Shown here piece after piece: positions 1-9,184 of a DNA stretch of 64,000 nucleotides (positions are counted from its first letter, which is position 1; each line of letters begins with the position of its first letter). Location: NCBI RefSeq assembly GCF_019669965.1, contig NZ_AP019781.1:2357092-2421091 (forward strand), given 5' to 3'. The position numbers and the translations under genes were made by a program. The notes beneath the pieces were generated by a model. It was not told where the DNA came from. It was given only the letters and a program-made list of their open reading frames with translations, and ran no database searches. The stretch is from Methanoculleus chikugoensis. Lineage in GTDB: Archaea > Halobacteriota > Methanomicrobia > Methanomicrobiales > Methanoculleaceae.

Positions 1-58
1 CGGGTCGTCGTCTACGATCGGTTGCTCAGGAAAAACAGGGTTGACCGGGTCGTCCCGA
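1..58. other. window edge, unassigned
   Basis: The first 58 bases precede the end of metG. One plus-strand frame is open from base 1 to a TGA at 82-84, so this could be the tail of a convergent gene that begins outside the window. The roughly 27 residues it encodes match nothing I recognise. Confidence 0.3.
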
Positions 59-2053
59 TCAGCGGACCTTCGTCCCCGGCCTGACCGGGCGGAGAGGAAC
101 CAGGAGGGAGGCCTCGTCGCCGGCGGCGAGGATCATCCCCCGGCTCTCGACGCCGAAGATCTTCGCCGGGGCGAGGTTCGCGATCAGCGCGACGTCCTTG
201 CCCACCAGTTCGTCGGGGGCGTAGAACTGTGCGATCCCGCTGACCACCTGCCGCTTCTCGCTGCCGAGGTCGACGACGAGTTTGTAGAGCTTCTTCGAGC
301 CCTTGATCGGCTCGGCCGAGACGACCTTCGCGATCCGGATGTCAAGGGTTGCGAACTCATCGATCGAGACGGTCGGCATCTTCGGTGCAGCCGCCTCCTT
401 CGCCCTCTCCACCCGCAGATTAAGGGTCGCCTCAAGGGCGGCGACCTGATCCTTCTCGACCTTCGTAAAGAGCGTGGTGGGTTTTTCAAGCGCCCGTGCC
501 CTCACCGGCTCCGTGGCCTCGGCAATCGGGTGATCCGCAATATCGTCTTCGTAGCCGAGCATCGTCCAGGCCCGCTGCATCGACTCGGGCATGAGCGGCT
601 CGAAGACGAGGGCGAGCGCTTTCACGATCTGGAGACAGTCGGCGATCACCTGCTGTGCCGCCGCCCGGTCCTCCTTGATCAGTTTCCAGGGGGCGTTGTT
701 CTGGATGTAGCCGTTCCCGTACGACGCGAGCGCCATCATCGCATCGACGGCGTTCTTGAAGTCGTAGTCCCGCATCAGACCGTCGACAGCGGCGAGCGAC
801 CGCTCGATCTCCTCGACGACCTCCGGCCGCGGAGCGAGATCGGGCACGCCGGCAAACTCCTTCTCGGCGAAGTACATCGTCCGGTAGATGAAGTTCCCGA
901 GCGTCCCGACGATCTCGTTGTTCACCCGCTCGGCGTAGACCTTCCAGGAGAAGTCGAGCTCCTTCGTGTGGTTTGTGTAGGAGAGGAGGTAGTAGCGGAG
1001 GTAGTCCGCCGGAAGGCCCTGGTCGAGGTAGTCGTCGTTCGTCCAGACGACGTAGCCGCGGGACTTCGAGAACTTCCGCCCCTCGATCGTGACCATGCCG
1101 CTCGCGACCACCGCGTGCGGGAGGCCGTAGCCCGCCCCTTTGAGGAGCGCCGGCCAGAAGATGCAGTGGTGGTAGATGATGTCCCCGCCGATGAAGTGCG
1201 CAACACGGGTCTCGTCGCCGCACCAGTAGTCCTTCCAGTCGGCACCGGCAGCCTCTGCCCACTCCTTCGTGAACGATATGTAGCCGATCGGCGCGTCGAC
1301 CCAGACGTAGACGACGAGGTCGTCACGGCCCGGGAACTTGACGCCCCAGTCGAGCGTCCGGGTGATGCACCAGTCGTGCAGGAGTTCCTTCACCCACCCG
1401 AGCGCGTAGTTCCGGGCGGTGGACGTGCCTTTGAGGTTCGGGAGATACTCGAGGAGGAACTCCCGGAACGCCGAGAGCCTGAAGAAGTAATGCTCCTGCT
1501 CGCGGTACTCCGCCTTCCCGCCGCAGACCTTGCAGACCGCGTCCTTGATCTCGCCGGGCTCCAGGTGCTGCCCGCACCCCTGGTCGCACTCGTCGCCCCG
1601 GGCGACCGCTCCGCAATGCGGGCAGATCCCCTCCACGTAGCGGTCGGGGAGGAAGCGCTCGCACTCCGGGCAGTAACTCTGGCTGACGGTCTCTGCGTAG
1701 ACGTAGCCGTTTTCGATGAGCCGTTCGACGATCGAGCGGGTGGTCTCCTGGTTCGTGGCATCGTCGGTCATCCCGAACCGGTCGAAGACGACCTCCATCC
1801 GGCGGAACGTCTCGTAGAAGTGCTCGTGATACCGCTCCGAGAGGGCGCGGGGGGTCGAGCCCTCCTGCTCGGCGCTGATCACGATCGGCGTTCCGTGGTT
1901 GTCGGAACCGCATATAAAGACGACCTCCTCCCCGGACCGGCGCATATACCGGACGTAAAAATCCGCCGGCACGTAGGTCCGCAGGTGCCCGATATGGCAG
2001 GGACCGTTCGTGTACGGGAGCCCGCACGTTACCAGCAACGGCTTACCACTCAT
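59..2053 (-). CDS. metG: methionyl-tRNA synthetase
   Basis: Charges tRNA-Met in the cytosol (class I aminoacyl-tRNA synthetase, 664 aa). The N-terminal signature [19 protein letters not shown] is the HIGH-motif region, and KFSKSRG near residue 330 is the KMSKS-type loop. Around residues 125-180 lies the Cys-rich connective-peptide zinc region ([15 protein letters not shown], then two further CxxC-like pairs). The C-terminal 110 residues (from about 555, containing [19 protein letters not shown]) form the tRNA-binding OB-fold domain, fused here rather than separate. The ATG at 2053 is preceded by GATAAGG and a TATA-like CTTTATTAG at about 2077-2086 on the minus strand, so the transcript probably has almost no leader. 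It diverges from the unknown gene at 2096. Confidence 0.97.
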   Translation of the reverse strand: MSGKPLLVTCGLPYTNGPCHIGHLRTYVPADFYVRYMRRSGEEVVFICGSDNHGTPIVISAEQEGSTPRALSERYHEHFYETFRRMEVVFDRFGMTDDATNQETTRSIVERLIENGYVYAETVSQSYCPECERFLPDRYVEGICPHCGAVARGDECDQGCGQHLEPGEIKDAVCKVCGGKAEYREQEHYFFRLSAFREFLLEYLPNLKGTSTARNYALGWVKELLHDWCITRTLDWGVKFPGRDDLVVYVWVDAPIGYISFTKEWAEAAGADWKDYWCGDETRVAHFIGGDIIYHHCIFWPALLKGAGYGLPHAVVASGMVTIEGRKFSKSRGYVVWTNDDYLDQGLPADYLRYYLLSYTNHTKELDFSWKVYAERVNNEIVGTLGNFIYRTMYFAEKEFAGVPDLAPRPEVVEEIERSLAAVDGLMRDYDFKNAVDAMMALASYGNGYIQNNAPWKLIKEDRAAAQQVIADCLQIVKALALVFEPLMPESMQRAWTMLGYEDDIADHPIAEATEPVRARALEKPTTLFTKVEKDQVAALEATLNLRVERAKEAAAPKMPTVSIDEFATLDIRIAKVVSAEPIKGSKKLYKLVVDLGSEKRQVVSGIAQFYAPDELVGKDVALIANLAPAKIFGVESRGMILAAGDEASLLVPLRPVRPGTKVR

Positions 2054-2095
2054 CCTTATCTACTCTGGTTGCGATGCTAATAAAGATACCAGCGC

Positions 2096-2881
2096 ATGGC
2101 ACGACAGATTAGAATCCCGGTGAGGTCGTTCGGTTCCGAGGTCGGAACACCCGCGGTTCCGGAACTCGCGGAGTGGCTGAAGGGGAAGAGAGGGGTGGAA
2201 GCGGATCTTACCACCTACCGGCTCGAGCGATCGCTCGACGGACAGGAGGGGGTGGCGGTTCCCGCCGCCGGCGGCGTCTTCTACGGCGAGCGGTTGAGCA
2301 GGGCATTCCTCGGCATGGAGGACGGGGTGCTCGTCGGCGAGCCGGGGATCGACCCGGCCGCCGTGGCCGACGACGCCCGGTTTGTCAGGGCAAGACGCAA
2401 AGATGCATGGTTCTCCCTCCCCGCTCCCCACATGCTCGGGTTCCGCGACGCCGGTATCGGGGACGAGGAAGAGTTCTCCGAGACGATCGCGGACTTATAC
2501 TCCCGTCTTGCGCGGGAGATGCGGGATGCAGGCGTGCAGGGGCACGTTCTGGTCGCAGAGGAAGCGGATGCGATCGAACTCGAAGTACTTGCGGGGAGAA
2601 AAATTCTCTTCTTCCCGAGGAACCCGGGATCCTTCGACCTGGAACTGCTGCTCGAATACCAGAGCGCTCTCGTCCTCCCGGCGGCCGATCTCGACCGGGC
2701 GCCGGACCTGATGGAGCGGTTCCGCGTCAAAAAACTGATCCTGCTCGACGCGAAGGGAAAGGATCTCGCGGCCGCCACCACATTCGCCGACCCGGATATG
2801 CTCGAGGCGGGCGGCTACTGCGAGGATTCCTGCCCGGACTACTGGAAAAATCTGGTCGACCGGGCGTTCATTCCTCGATAG
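2096..2881 (+). CDS. uncharacterised protein, 261 aa
   Basis: I do not recognise this family. The protein is soluble, acidic, and has no signal peptide or membrane segment. It begins MARQIRIPVRSFG and has a mixed alpha/beta pattern. The centre (residues about 150-235) has alternating hydrophobic strands such as GHVLVAEE, KILFFPR, SALVLPAA and KKLILLDAKG, which suggests a Rossmann-like or nuclease-like fold. The C-terminus has a CEDSCPDYW motif with two cysteines four residues apart. It is transcribed divergently from metG across 42 bases, and its last 14 bases overlap the end of the convergent DHH phosphoesterase gene. Codon use matches its neighbours. Function is unknown. Confidence 0.8.
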   Translation: MARQIRIPVRSFGSEVGTPAVPELAEWLKGKRGVEADLTTYRLERSLDGQEGVAVPAAGGVFYGERLSRAFLGMEDGVLVGEPGIDPAAVADDARFVRARRKDAWFSLPAPHMLGFRDAGIGDEEEFSETIADLYSRLAREMRDAGVQGHVLVAEEADAIELEVLAGRKILFFPRNPGSFDLELLLEYQSALVLPAADLDRAPDLMERFRVKKLILLDAKGKDLAAATTFADPDMLEAGGYCEDSCPDYWKNLVDRAFIPR

Positions 2882-3842
2882 ACTCCGCTTTCTCTGCAAG
2901 GCGGCGGTAGTGGCGGTTCCGCTTGATGAGCCAGAAGAGGAGCCGGTCGAGAAGGGTGAAGGAGAACGTTCCCCCGGCGGCGTGGGGATGGCCGCCGCCT
3001 GAGAACTCCCGGGCGATGAGGTGGCCGACGGGGGGGACGGAACGGATGGAGATGCGGCCGTTCGAAGAGACGATCACCTCGATCTCGGTCTTGAACTCGT
3101 CGCGGATGGCGTGGGCGGTCTCGCTCGGGTAGCCGTAGAGGGGAGCGAACGCGATCCGGTAGCGATCGCTCTCGATGATCGTGGTGTGCCGGATGCTCTT
3201 CTTGATGTCCCGCTCCATCTCCCGGACGATCTCGTTGTACTCGGTCTCGACCTTCGCGTCGACGATCGTGCCCCGGACGAGGTTGTCGCGGACGTACTCA
3301 CGCCAGCCCTTCCGCATCACCACCTGGCCGAGCATCTTCGACCGGGGATCCTGGTGTTTCCAGAGGTCGTAGTCGCAGACGACCCGCGCAATCTCTTCGG
3401 CCACCGCATCGCCGGGGGCGAGGTCGCGTGCGACGATCCCGGTCGCGCAGGTGGAAACGTCGACGTGAAGGAGGCTCGTCTTCTTCTCGACGGCGCGGAT
3501 CTCCTCGTCCTTCCAGCGGTGGTGGTCGCGCCACTCGATCCGCCATCCGTTGGAGCGCGCTTTCGCGAGCCGCTGCTCGACGCCCTGCTGGTAGCCGATG
3601 TCCGATATGCTGAGGAGGTCGCCCCGCCCCGGAGAGCCGGCGACGGCGTCGAAAAGGGAGAGAAACTTGCCGACCGAAGCCCAGACGGTGAAGACGTCTC
3701 CGTATTTCCGGCGGTGAACGGCATCGCTCCCGACGGCGTCGAGGTCGTTGTGCGTGAGGTGCACGACGTGCTCCGTCCTCCCGGAGAGCGCCTGCATGAG
3801 GTTCGTGTCCCGGGTATTCGGCTTTCGATCGCTTCCAGCCAT
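2868..3842 (-). CDS. DHH-family phosphoesterase
   Basis: 324 aa, a DHH/DHHA1 phosphoesterase (NrnA/RecJ-like superfamily). These enzymes hydrolyse phosphodiester bonds in nanoRNA, cyclic dinucleotides or pAp using two metal ions. Visible motifs are HNDLDAVGSDA near residue 31 (the H-x-D-x-D metal site), an Asp-bearing SISDIGYQ near residue 80, RDHHRW near residue 105 (the DHH motif) and GGGHPHAAGGTF near residue 285 (the DHHA1 substrate-binding motif). All key residues are present, so it is probably active. The substrate cannot be told from sequence. A TATA-like TTTATCAC at about 3869-3876 (minus strand) lies one promoter distance from the ATG at 3842. It converges on the gene ending at 2881. 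Confidence 0.88.
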   Translation of the reverse strand: MAGSDRKPNTRDTNLMQALSGRTEHVVHLTHNDLDAVGSDAVHRRKYGDVFTVWASVGKFLSLFDAVAGSPGRGDLLSISDIGYQQGVEQRLAKARSNGWRIEWRDHHRWKDEEIRAVEKKTSLLHVDVSTCATGIVARDLAPGDAVAEEIARVVCDYDLWKHQDPRSKMLGQVVMRKGWREYVRDNLVRGTIVDAKVETEYNEIVREMERDIKKSIRHTTIIESDRYRIAFAPLYGYPSETAHAIRDEFKTEIEVIVSSNGRISIRSVPPVGHLIAREFSGGGHPHAAGGTFSFTLLDRLLFWLIKRNRHYRRLAEKAESIEE

Positions 3843-3940
3843 TGTTCTCTATATCGGTGTACAACGTGATAAACAGGCGGTTACGGGTCCGTTCCCGCTC
3901 CCCTACCTGGTGCCGGCGGGTAACCGTCCGGGGAACGCAG

Positions 3941-3949
3941 TATTTATTA
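3941..3949 (+). promoter_or_regulatory. TATA box of tRNA-Phe gene
   Basis: TATTTATTA is preceded by a purine-rich stretch and lies about 34 bases before the mature tRNA 5' end. This fits a start site a few bases upstream of the tRNA. Confidence 0.6.
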
Positions 3950-3978
3950 GGAACAACCGATAACATTGTAGGGCAGAA

Positions 3979-4052
3979 GCCCCTGTAGCTCAGACTGGGA
4001 GAGCGCCAGACTGAAGATCTGGTTGTCCCCGGTTCAAATCCGGGCGGGGGCA
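3979..4052 (+). tRNA. tRNA-Phe (GAA)
   Basis: A complete cloverleaf can be folded. The acceptor strands GCCCCTG and CGGGGGC pair with one T-G wobble. The D arm contains AGCTCAGACTGGGAGAGC. The anticodon stem CCAGA/TCTGG encloses the loop CTGAAGA, giving anticodon GAA. The T arm is CCCGG-TTCAAAT-CCGGG. The discriminator is A at 4052, followed by CTT, so the 3' CCA is not encoded. There is no intron. The TrpF-like gene follows 40 bases downstream on the same strand and may be read through. Confidence 0.97.
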
Positions 4053-4092
4053 CTTCGAGCAACTTTTCTGACGTCTTCGTAGAGTGATTCCG

Positions 4093-4752
4093 ATGCGTGT
4101 CAAATTCTGCGGAACCGCGAGCCTTGCGGATATGCGGTGCGCAGTCGATGCAGGCTGCGACGCCGTGGGGTTCATCATGGGCGTGACCCACAAAAGCAGC
4201 GACTTCGTAACGGCGGCAGAAGCCGCGAGGATGATCCGGCATCTCCCGCCGTTCATCGAACCGGTCGCGGTCACCCACCTGCAGGAGACGGACGACCTCA
4301 TCCGGCTGGTGAGAGACTCGCGCTGCACGACGCTGCAGGTTCAGAACACCGTTGAACCCGCCGAACTGGACGCCGTCCGCGACGCTCTCCCGTACGTGAC
4401 GATCGTGAAAGCCGTTCACGTGACGGACGCGTCGGCCGTCGGGACGGCAAAACACTACGAACCCTACGCCGACGCGCTCCTCCTCGACACCAGAACCCGG
4501 GAGAGGCTCGGGGGGACGGGGATCCCTCACGACTGGAACATCAGTGCGAAGATCGTGGCGGGCTCTGCAATCCCCGTGATACTCGCAGGAGGGCTCACAC
4601 CGGAGAACGTTAGAGAGGCGATACGGAAAGTCCGCCCGTACGGGGTCGACGTGCATACCGGCGTCAAGAAAGACGGTGTTCGTAACCCTGAGCGGACGCT
4701 TGCTTTTGCCCGCGAAGCAAGAGACGCTCTGTCCGGGGAACCGGACAGATAG
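4093..4752 (+). CDS. trpF: phosphoribosylanthranilate isomerase-like protein
   Basis: 219 aa TIM-barrel protein of the TrpF family, which converts N-(5-phosphoribosyl)anthranilate to the carboxyphenylamino-deoxyribulose phosphate in tryptophan synthesis. It shows the N-terminal MRVKFCG (family VKICG, with the catalytic Cys), CDAVGFIMG, LLLDTR with the catalytic Asp, GGTGIPHDW, the phosphate-binding ILAGGLTPENV, and GVDVHTGVKKDG. I chose the ATG at 4093 because GAGTGATT precedes it by about six bases. A GTG at 4084 is in frame but has no ribosome site. No other trp gene is in the window, so this copy stands apart from any trp operon. It could be a paralogue with a changed role, although the active-site residues look intact. 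Confidence 0.85.
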   Translation: MRVKFCGTASLADMRCAVDAGCDAVGFIMGVTHKSSDFVTAAEAARMIRHLPPFIEPVAVTHLQETDDLIRLVRDSRCTTLQVQNTVEPAELDAVRDALPYVTIVKAVHVTDASAVGTAKHYEPYADALLLDTRTRERLGGTGIPHDWNISAKIVAGSAIPVILAGGLTPENVREAIRKVRPYGVDVHTGVKKDGVRNPERTLAFAREARDALSGEPDR

Positions 4753-4764
4753 ATCCCCCGTTCA

Positions 4765-4837
4765 GCCGTCCTCCTGCACACCCGGCAGGACGGCTTCATT
4801 CTCTTCCTGCGAGAGGCCGTCCGGCCCGAAAAAAAAA
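4765..4837. terminator. hairpin plus T-tract between convergent genes
   Basis: GCCGTCCT at 4765-4772 pairs with AGGACGGC at 4787-4794, forming a hairpin after trpF. A run of nine A at 4829-4837 reads as T9 on the minus strand directly after the DUF5320 gene, the usual archaeal termination signal. Confidence 0.5.
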
Positions 4838-4849
4838 GTTTTCTGCTGT

Positions 4850-5086
4850 TCACCGCCGGCGCCTGCGTCCGCCGCCGAAGCCGCGGCCACGGCCGCACCC
4901 GTATGGGATTCCGCCTCGCCCGAGGCTGTAAACCGACTGCTGCACCGGTGCCTCGCGGGCGATCTCGCCCGTCTCTCCGGCAGTGCTGCCCTCTGCCGGC
5001 GGCTGCGGCGGCAGGACACACCGGCCCATGCGCCGCCCGGCCATCGGCCCCATACCCCGGGGCCCGGTACCATCGAATTCTGGCAT
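4850..5086 (-). CDS. DUF5320 family small protein
   Basis: 78 aa. The N-terminus MPEFDGTGPRGMGPMAGRRM is the family hallmark (M-P-x-x-D-G-T-G-P-x-G-x-G-P), followed by a cysteine. The C-terminus is Gly/Arg-rich (CGRGRGFGGGRRRRR). These short proteins are common in methanogens and other anaerobes, often near dinitrogenase-iron-molybdenum-cofactor-like or ferredoxin genes, but their role is unknown. The start at 5086 has a perfect GAGGTGA ribosome site at 5093-5099. A T9 tract follows the stop. Confidence 0.85.
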   Translation of the reverse strand: MPEFDGTGPRGMGPMAGRRMGRCVLPPQPPAEGSTAGETGEIAREAPVQQSVYSLGRGGIPYGCGRGRGFGGGRRRRR

Positions 5087-5143
5087 TTTTGTTCACCTCA
5101 GTTGTAGCATATTACCCATATGCGCAAAATAATAGAGAATTAT

Positions 5144-5157
5144 CCCTGTTGACAGGG
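5144..5157. promoter_or_regulatory. 14-bp palindrome between divergent genes
   Basis: CCCTGT-TG-ACAGGG is an inverted repeat with 6-bp arms. It lies in the divergent spacer between the DUF5320 gene and the histidine kinase, just after an A+T-rich CAAAATAATAG. It could be an operator. Confidence 0.35.
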
Positions 5158-5244
5158 CATGCTCACCCATGAACAGACCGTAAAATCTTCACGCATAACC
5201 GCCGATATCGCCCCCTGCAAGACCGGCTTCCTCCGGAACACTGC

Positions 5245-7689
5245 ATGCCAAAGTTTACTGTCGATCAGGTTCCACCCCAGATACACAGAACGGCCGAACG
5301 TATCATGCCCTCCACACCAGTATCCAACGAACTGCTCATCCCTCGCGCCACCATTGACGAACTCGAAGACGGCGTGCTCCTGCTCGACGCCGATAGACGT
5401 GTCGTGCGGGTCAACCGGGTCTTTCAGAGCCTTCTATCGCTGCCGGACACCAGGGATCTCACCGGGGCGGACGGGATGGCGCTCGTCCGTACCCATCTTG
5501 CACCGCTCATCGACGATGTGGAAACTGCCGGACGGCTGCTCGAAGCGCTCCGGGACAGAGAACCGCTCTCCGGGTTGGAGTGCCGGATCGCTCCCGACCG
5601 GTGGATGGCGTGCTCGGTCAGGGTTCCGGGCGACGGCACGGCACTCCTCCTCGTCAGCGACATCTCCGCGAGGAAGAAGAGCGAACAGAGGTGCCGCCGT
5701 CTCGAAGCGGAGCAGAGGCACTACCGGGAACTCTTCGACCTCGCCCCCGACGGCTACTTCGTCTGCGACCCAGAGGGAACGATCCTCGACGTGAACCGGG
5801 CGGGAGCCCTCCTCCTCGCGAAAGACCGCCGGAACCTGATCGGAACGCCCGGAACAGATCACATCGCCCCCGAGGACAGGAATGCCTACCGTGACCTCGT
5901 CGCGCAGTTCGGGGACGGAGCCCCGGGCCCCCTGCGGGGGATCGAGGTCCGGGTGCAGCCGGCGACGGGTGAGCCCATTCCCGTCTCCCTTTCCGCTGCG
6001 GCCGTCTATGACGACCGGGACAGCCTCACGGAGATCCTGTTGCTTGCCCGGGACATCACCCACAGGACGCAGGTGGACGCGGAACGGGAGCGTCTGCTCG
6101 CCGAGAACCAGTTGCTCGCGGCGAACCTTGCAAAAGAGAGCGACGTTCTCCGGACGATCATGGAGCACACCGACGTCCACCTCGCCTACCTCGATCCCGG
6201 GTTCAGGTTCGTTCGCGTGAACACGGCCTATGCAGGAGGTTCGGGGTACGCGAAGGAGGAACTTCTCGGGCGAGGGCATTTCGACCTCTTCCCGAACCCG
6301 GAGAACCAGGCAATCTTCGAGCAGGTGCGCGAAACCGGGGAGGCATTCCGGATATACGCAAAACCGTTCGTCTACGAGAACCAGCCGGAACGCGGGACGA
6401 CATGCTGGGACTGGAGCCTCGTGCCGGTGAAGGATACACAAGGAGCCGTCCATGGGCTGGTCTTCTCGCTTGCCGACGTCACGGAACGTATACGGGCCGA
6501 GGAAGAGGTCAGGATCCGGAACAGGAGGCTTGCCGTCCTGAACGCGGTCATCACCGCCTCGGCATCCGCGTTCACCCTGGACGAACTGCTCGACAACGCG
6601 CTCGACGCATCCCTCAAGAACCTCGGGTTCGATGTCGGATCGATCTACATGCTGGAGGGAGCCGACCGGATGCATGCCGTCATCCGGTGCCACCGGAAGG
6701 TCTCTGAGTTTACCCTGATGCAAAACAGGACCCTCAACACCCACCACAGGCCCTACAACCGGGTCTTCGTCGCCGGCCAGCCGTGGTTCGTCGAGGGGAC
6801 GGCGCACGCGGATGTCCGGGATCTTGACGTCCTCGCGGACTTCGGCGTCACCTCTCTTGCCTTCATCCCGCTCGTGGCAGAATCCTCCGTCGTCGGGGCG
6901 CTGGTGGTCGGAAGCACCAGCACACCGGAGATCCCGCGGGAAACCCGGCAGGTCCTCGAAGCGATCGGGCGGGAGGTCGGGAGCGGGGTTCTCCGGGGGA
7001 TACTCTACTCCAGGCTCGAGGAGGCGCATCGGGAGGCGAACCTCTACCTCGACATCCTCACCCACGACATCCGGAACGCCGACAATGTCGCAAACATCTA
7101 CGCCGAACTGCTCGATGAGAGGCTTTCCGGGAAGGAGCGGGAGTACCTGCTGAAACTCCGGGCCGGTATCCGAAAGAGCATCGAGATCACCGCAAACGTC
7201 GCGACGATCCGGAAGATCCGCGAGAGCCGGACGGTGCTTCTCCCGGTAGACCTTGATGGGGTGATCCGGGAGGAGATCGCCCGCTATCCGGAGACCCGTA
7301 TCGCCTACGAGGGATCGTGCGTGACGGTACTCGTCGACGGCCTCCTCTCCGAGGTCGTTACGAATCTCATCGGGAACGCCGTAAAGCACGGCGGGCCGGA
7401 CGTCGAGATAGAGATCCTCGTCGAGGATGCGGAAGAAGGGACGGTTCAGGTCACCGTCGCCGATACCGGCCCGGGGATCCCGAAAGAGATCAGGGAGGCG
7501 GTGTTCGCCCGGTTCGGACAGGAAAGCAGCCAGGGCCTCGGCCTCTCGATCGTCCGGATGCTTGTCGAACGCTACGGCGGCAGGGTATGGGTTGAAGACC
7601 GGGTGCCGGGTCATCCGGAGGAGGGAGCAGCGTTCCGGTTCACTCTCCGGCAGGCCGATGGCGGCGAATCTCCGGCGCCGGATACGTAA
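5245..7689 (+). CDS. PAS/GAF sensor histidine kinase, soluble
   Basis: 814 aa with no membrane segments, so it senses a cytosolic signal. Domains in order: PAS 1 (about 45-145), PAS 2 (about 155-265), PAS 3 (about 285-405, including DLFPNPENQAIFEQV), GAF (about 435-575), a dimerisation/phosphoacceptor segment with DILTHDIRNADN (His near residue 612), and an HATPase with the N box NLIGNAVKHGG, G1 DTGPGIP and G2 GLGLSIV. All ATP-binding boxes are intact. There is no receiver domain, and no regulator gene is adjacent. The start is uncertain: ATG at 5245 or 5305, neither with a clear ribosome site. This architecture is typical of the many orphan kinases of Methanomicrobiales. Confidence 0.9.
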   Translation: MPKFTVDQVPPQIHRTAERIMPSTPVSNELLIPRATIDELEDGVLLLDADRRVVRVNRVFQSLLSLPDTRDLTGADGMALVRTHLAPLIDDVETAGRLLEALRDREPLSGLECRIAPDRWMACSVRVPGDGTALLLVSDISARKKSEQRCRRLEAEQRHYRELFDLAPDGYFVCDPEGTILDVNRAGALLLAKDRRNLIGTPGTDHIAPEDRNAYRDLVAQFGDGAPGPLRGIEVRVQPATGEPIPVSLSAAAVYDDRDSLTEILLLARDITHRTQVDAERERLLAENQLLAANLAKESDVLRTIMEHTDVHLAYLDPGFRFVRVNTAYAGGSGYAKEELLGRGHFDLFPNPENQAIFEQVRETGEAFRIYAKPFVYENQPERGTTCWDWSLVPVKDTQGAVHGLVFSLADVTERIRAEEEVRIRNRRLAVLNAVITASASAFTLDELLDNALDASLKNLGFDVGSIYMLEGADRMHAVIRCHRKVSEFTLMQNRTLNTHHRPYNRVFVAGQPWFVEGTAHADVRDLDVLADFGVTSLAFIPLVAESSVVGALVVGSTSTPEIPRETRQVLEAIGREVGSGVLRGILYSRLEEAHREANLYLDILTHDIRNADNVANIYAELLDERLSGKEREYLLKLRAGIRKSIEITANVATIRKIRESRTVLLPVDLDGVIREEIARYPETRIAYEGSCVTVLVDGLLSEVVTNLIGNAVKHGGPDVEIEILVEDAEEGTVQVTVADTGPGIPKEIREAVFARFGQESSQGLGLSIVRMLVERYGGRVWVEDRVPGHPEEGAAFRFTLRQADGGESPAPDT

Positions 7690-7726
7690 CGGCCGGGCGC
7701 AGGATCCTGTCGCGGCCGTTATAGCA

Positions 7727-7829
7727 TCACGCGAAGCCGCGAAGGGATGCTTCACCTATCCACCGAACTTCGCGGGTCGCACCTTCGGTGCTCCAACTCC
7801 GCTCCGCAGGAGCGTCGTTCTTCGCGTGA
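7727..7829. repeat. intergenic inverted-repeat element
   Basis: The 250-base gap between two convergent genes has no gene. TCACGCGAAG at 7727-7736 is matched by its reverse complement at 7820-7829. Inside are smaller hairpins: GCACCTTCGGTGC at 7779-7791, and CGCTCC-GCA-GGAGCG. A similar element lies at 19258-19328. The 15-mer GCACCTTCGGTGCTC (7779-7793) recurs near 42553, 53310 (inverted) and 53413. Confidence 0.6.
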
Positions 7830-7939
7830 CGTATCGGGACAGGGATAACGATACGGCCTCGCGAAAAGTGCGAGCGAAGTGAACATGAGCACCGGAGGTG
7901 TGAAAGCGCTCGCATCGGACCATCACGCAAAAAAGGTAT

Positions 7940-9184
7940 TCACCGGGCCGGCACCGCTGCCATGCCCTTCTCGACCCGGCGAGCCATCTCCTGCTTGACC
8001 TTCCTGATGCTCTGCATCTGGTCGCGCTCAGCAAGGGTCGGGCCCGCTTTCCCGACGACCTCCTCGCTCGGGACACCCTTTGCGTTCATGACGCGCTGGT
8101 AGCCGAAACTCGCCCAGTCGTCCGGGAGGTCGCGCATCCGCACATACTCCATGTTGTTCGGCGCAAGATCGAGCTGGGCGTCGATGACGCTGTTGACGTA
8201 GTCTTTGTTCTCCTCGAAGACGACCAGGGGCTCGATGACGTCGGCCTTCACGATATCCTGGATATCGCGGCCCTCATACTGCTTGATGAGCCGTGCACAC
8301 TCGTTGAAGTGCGTGACTTCCATCTTCATGAAGTTCTCCCAGATCCCCTTGATCCTCGGGTCGCTCTCCTGCTCCGCAAAGGAGTAGTAGAGGTACGCCT
8401 CGTTGAGTTCTATCATCGCCATCTTCTCAAGCATCGTCTCGTTCGGGTCGCCGAGCAGACCATACTGGGTGACGTGCTGCTCCTCGATCTCCGCGATCTC
8501 GGCATACAGTTGCCGCGCGATCTCGTCGGGATACATGAACCCGTGCGCCCGGTAGTAGAGCATCGTCTGCTGTTCTCCGGCGGTGATCGTGATGTAGTTC
8601 ATCTTCGTCTTGATATCGGCCGTATCCTTGTCGTAGTGCTTGCGCATCGAGTCATAGGGGTGGCGGTGCTCGATGCTTGTCGGCCGGCCGGGTTTGACCT
8701 CGGTCCTGCCCTGGACGATCGAGTCGGGGTCGCCGCCCTCGATGTAGTCGTAGAGGCAACTGTAGCGGTAGAGGTGGTCGAAGTCCTCGAGCAGGGCAAA
8801 GTCCAGCGTCTGCTTCACGTAGGGATCCGGCTCGTTCTGCGCCAGGTTCGCGGTGAGGTCGACCGCGACCTGCTCGTAGCCGAGCGTGGTCTCGATGATC
8901 GACTGGTCCGCCGGGTTGAGCCAGTTGACCGTCTCCTGCTGCTGGGAGTCGATCCGCCGCATCAGGGCCATCGACTTCTTCACCCCGGGGTCCGGGTGCA
9001 TCCGCTCGATCGCGTGCGACATCAGGACGGCGTTGTTCTCGATCCCGTTCATGAGGATGATCCGGGTCCGGGTGTAGGCGTCGACCGCCTTCTTGTCGTA
9101 CGGGGCCGGAACCATATCCTTCCAGTTCATGGGCTGCTCTTCGATAGGCATGCCCTCCATCTCGAATGGTTTGAATTGCGCCAT
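7940..9184 (-). CDS. ferritin-like di-iron domain protein
   Basis: 414 aa, helical and soluble. Two repeated halves carry ferritin/rubrerythrin-type ligands: ALLEDFDHLYRYS, EIAEIEEQHVTQYG, ELNEAYLYYSFAEQ and FMKMEVTHFNECARL give E and ExxH motifs expected to bind a di-iron centre. No rubredoxin domain is visible. The role is probably iron or oxidative stress handling, but this is inferred from fold motifs only. I place the start at 9184 because GGAGGAAGACGAG precedes that ATG. An upstream in-frame ATG at 9199 falls inside the ribosome site, and the frame stays open much further without coding signature. An upstream region of about 400 bases separates it from the divergent hsp20. Confidence 0.75.
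   Translation of the reverse strand: MAQFKPFEMEGMPIEEQPMNWKDMVPAPYDKKAVDAYTRTRIILMNGIENNAVLMSHAIERMHPDPGVKKSMALMRRIDSQQQETVNWLNPADQSIIETTLGYEQVAVDLTANLAQNEPDPYVKQTLDFALLEDFDHLYRYSCLYDYIEGGDPDSIVQGRTEVKPGRPTSIEHRHPYDSMRKHYDKDTADIKTKMNYITITAGEQQTMLYYRAHGFMYPDEIARQLYAEIAEIEEQHVTQYGLLGDPNETMLEKMAMIELNEAYLYYSFAEQESDPRIKGIWENFMKMEVTHFNECARLIKQYEGRDIQDIVKADVIEPLVVFEENKDYVNSVIDAQLDLAPNNMEYVRMRDLPDDWASFGYQRVMNAKGVPSEEVVGKAGPTLAERDQMQSIRKVKQEMARRVEKGMAAVPAR

Noticed and set aside
41-2080. 679-residue plus-strand open frame over metG
   Set aside because: It is the antisense of metG in a GC-rich genome, with Arg/Asp/Val-rich composition and no family motif. metG has the full set of synthetase motifs.
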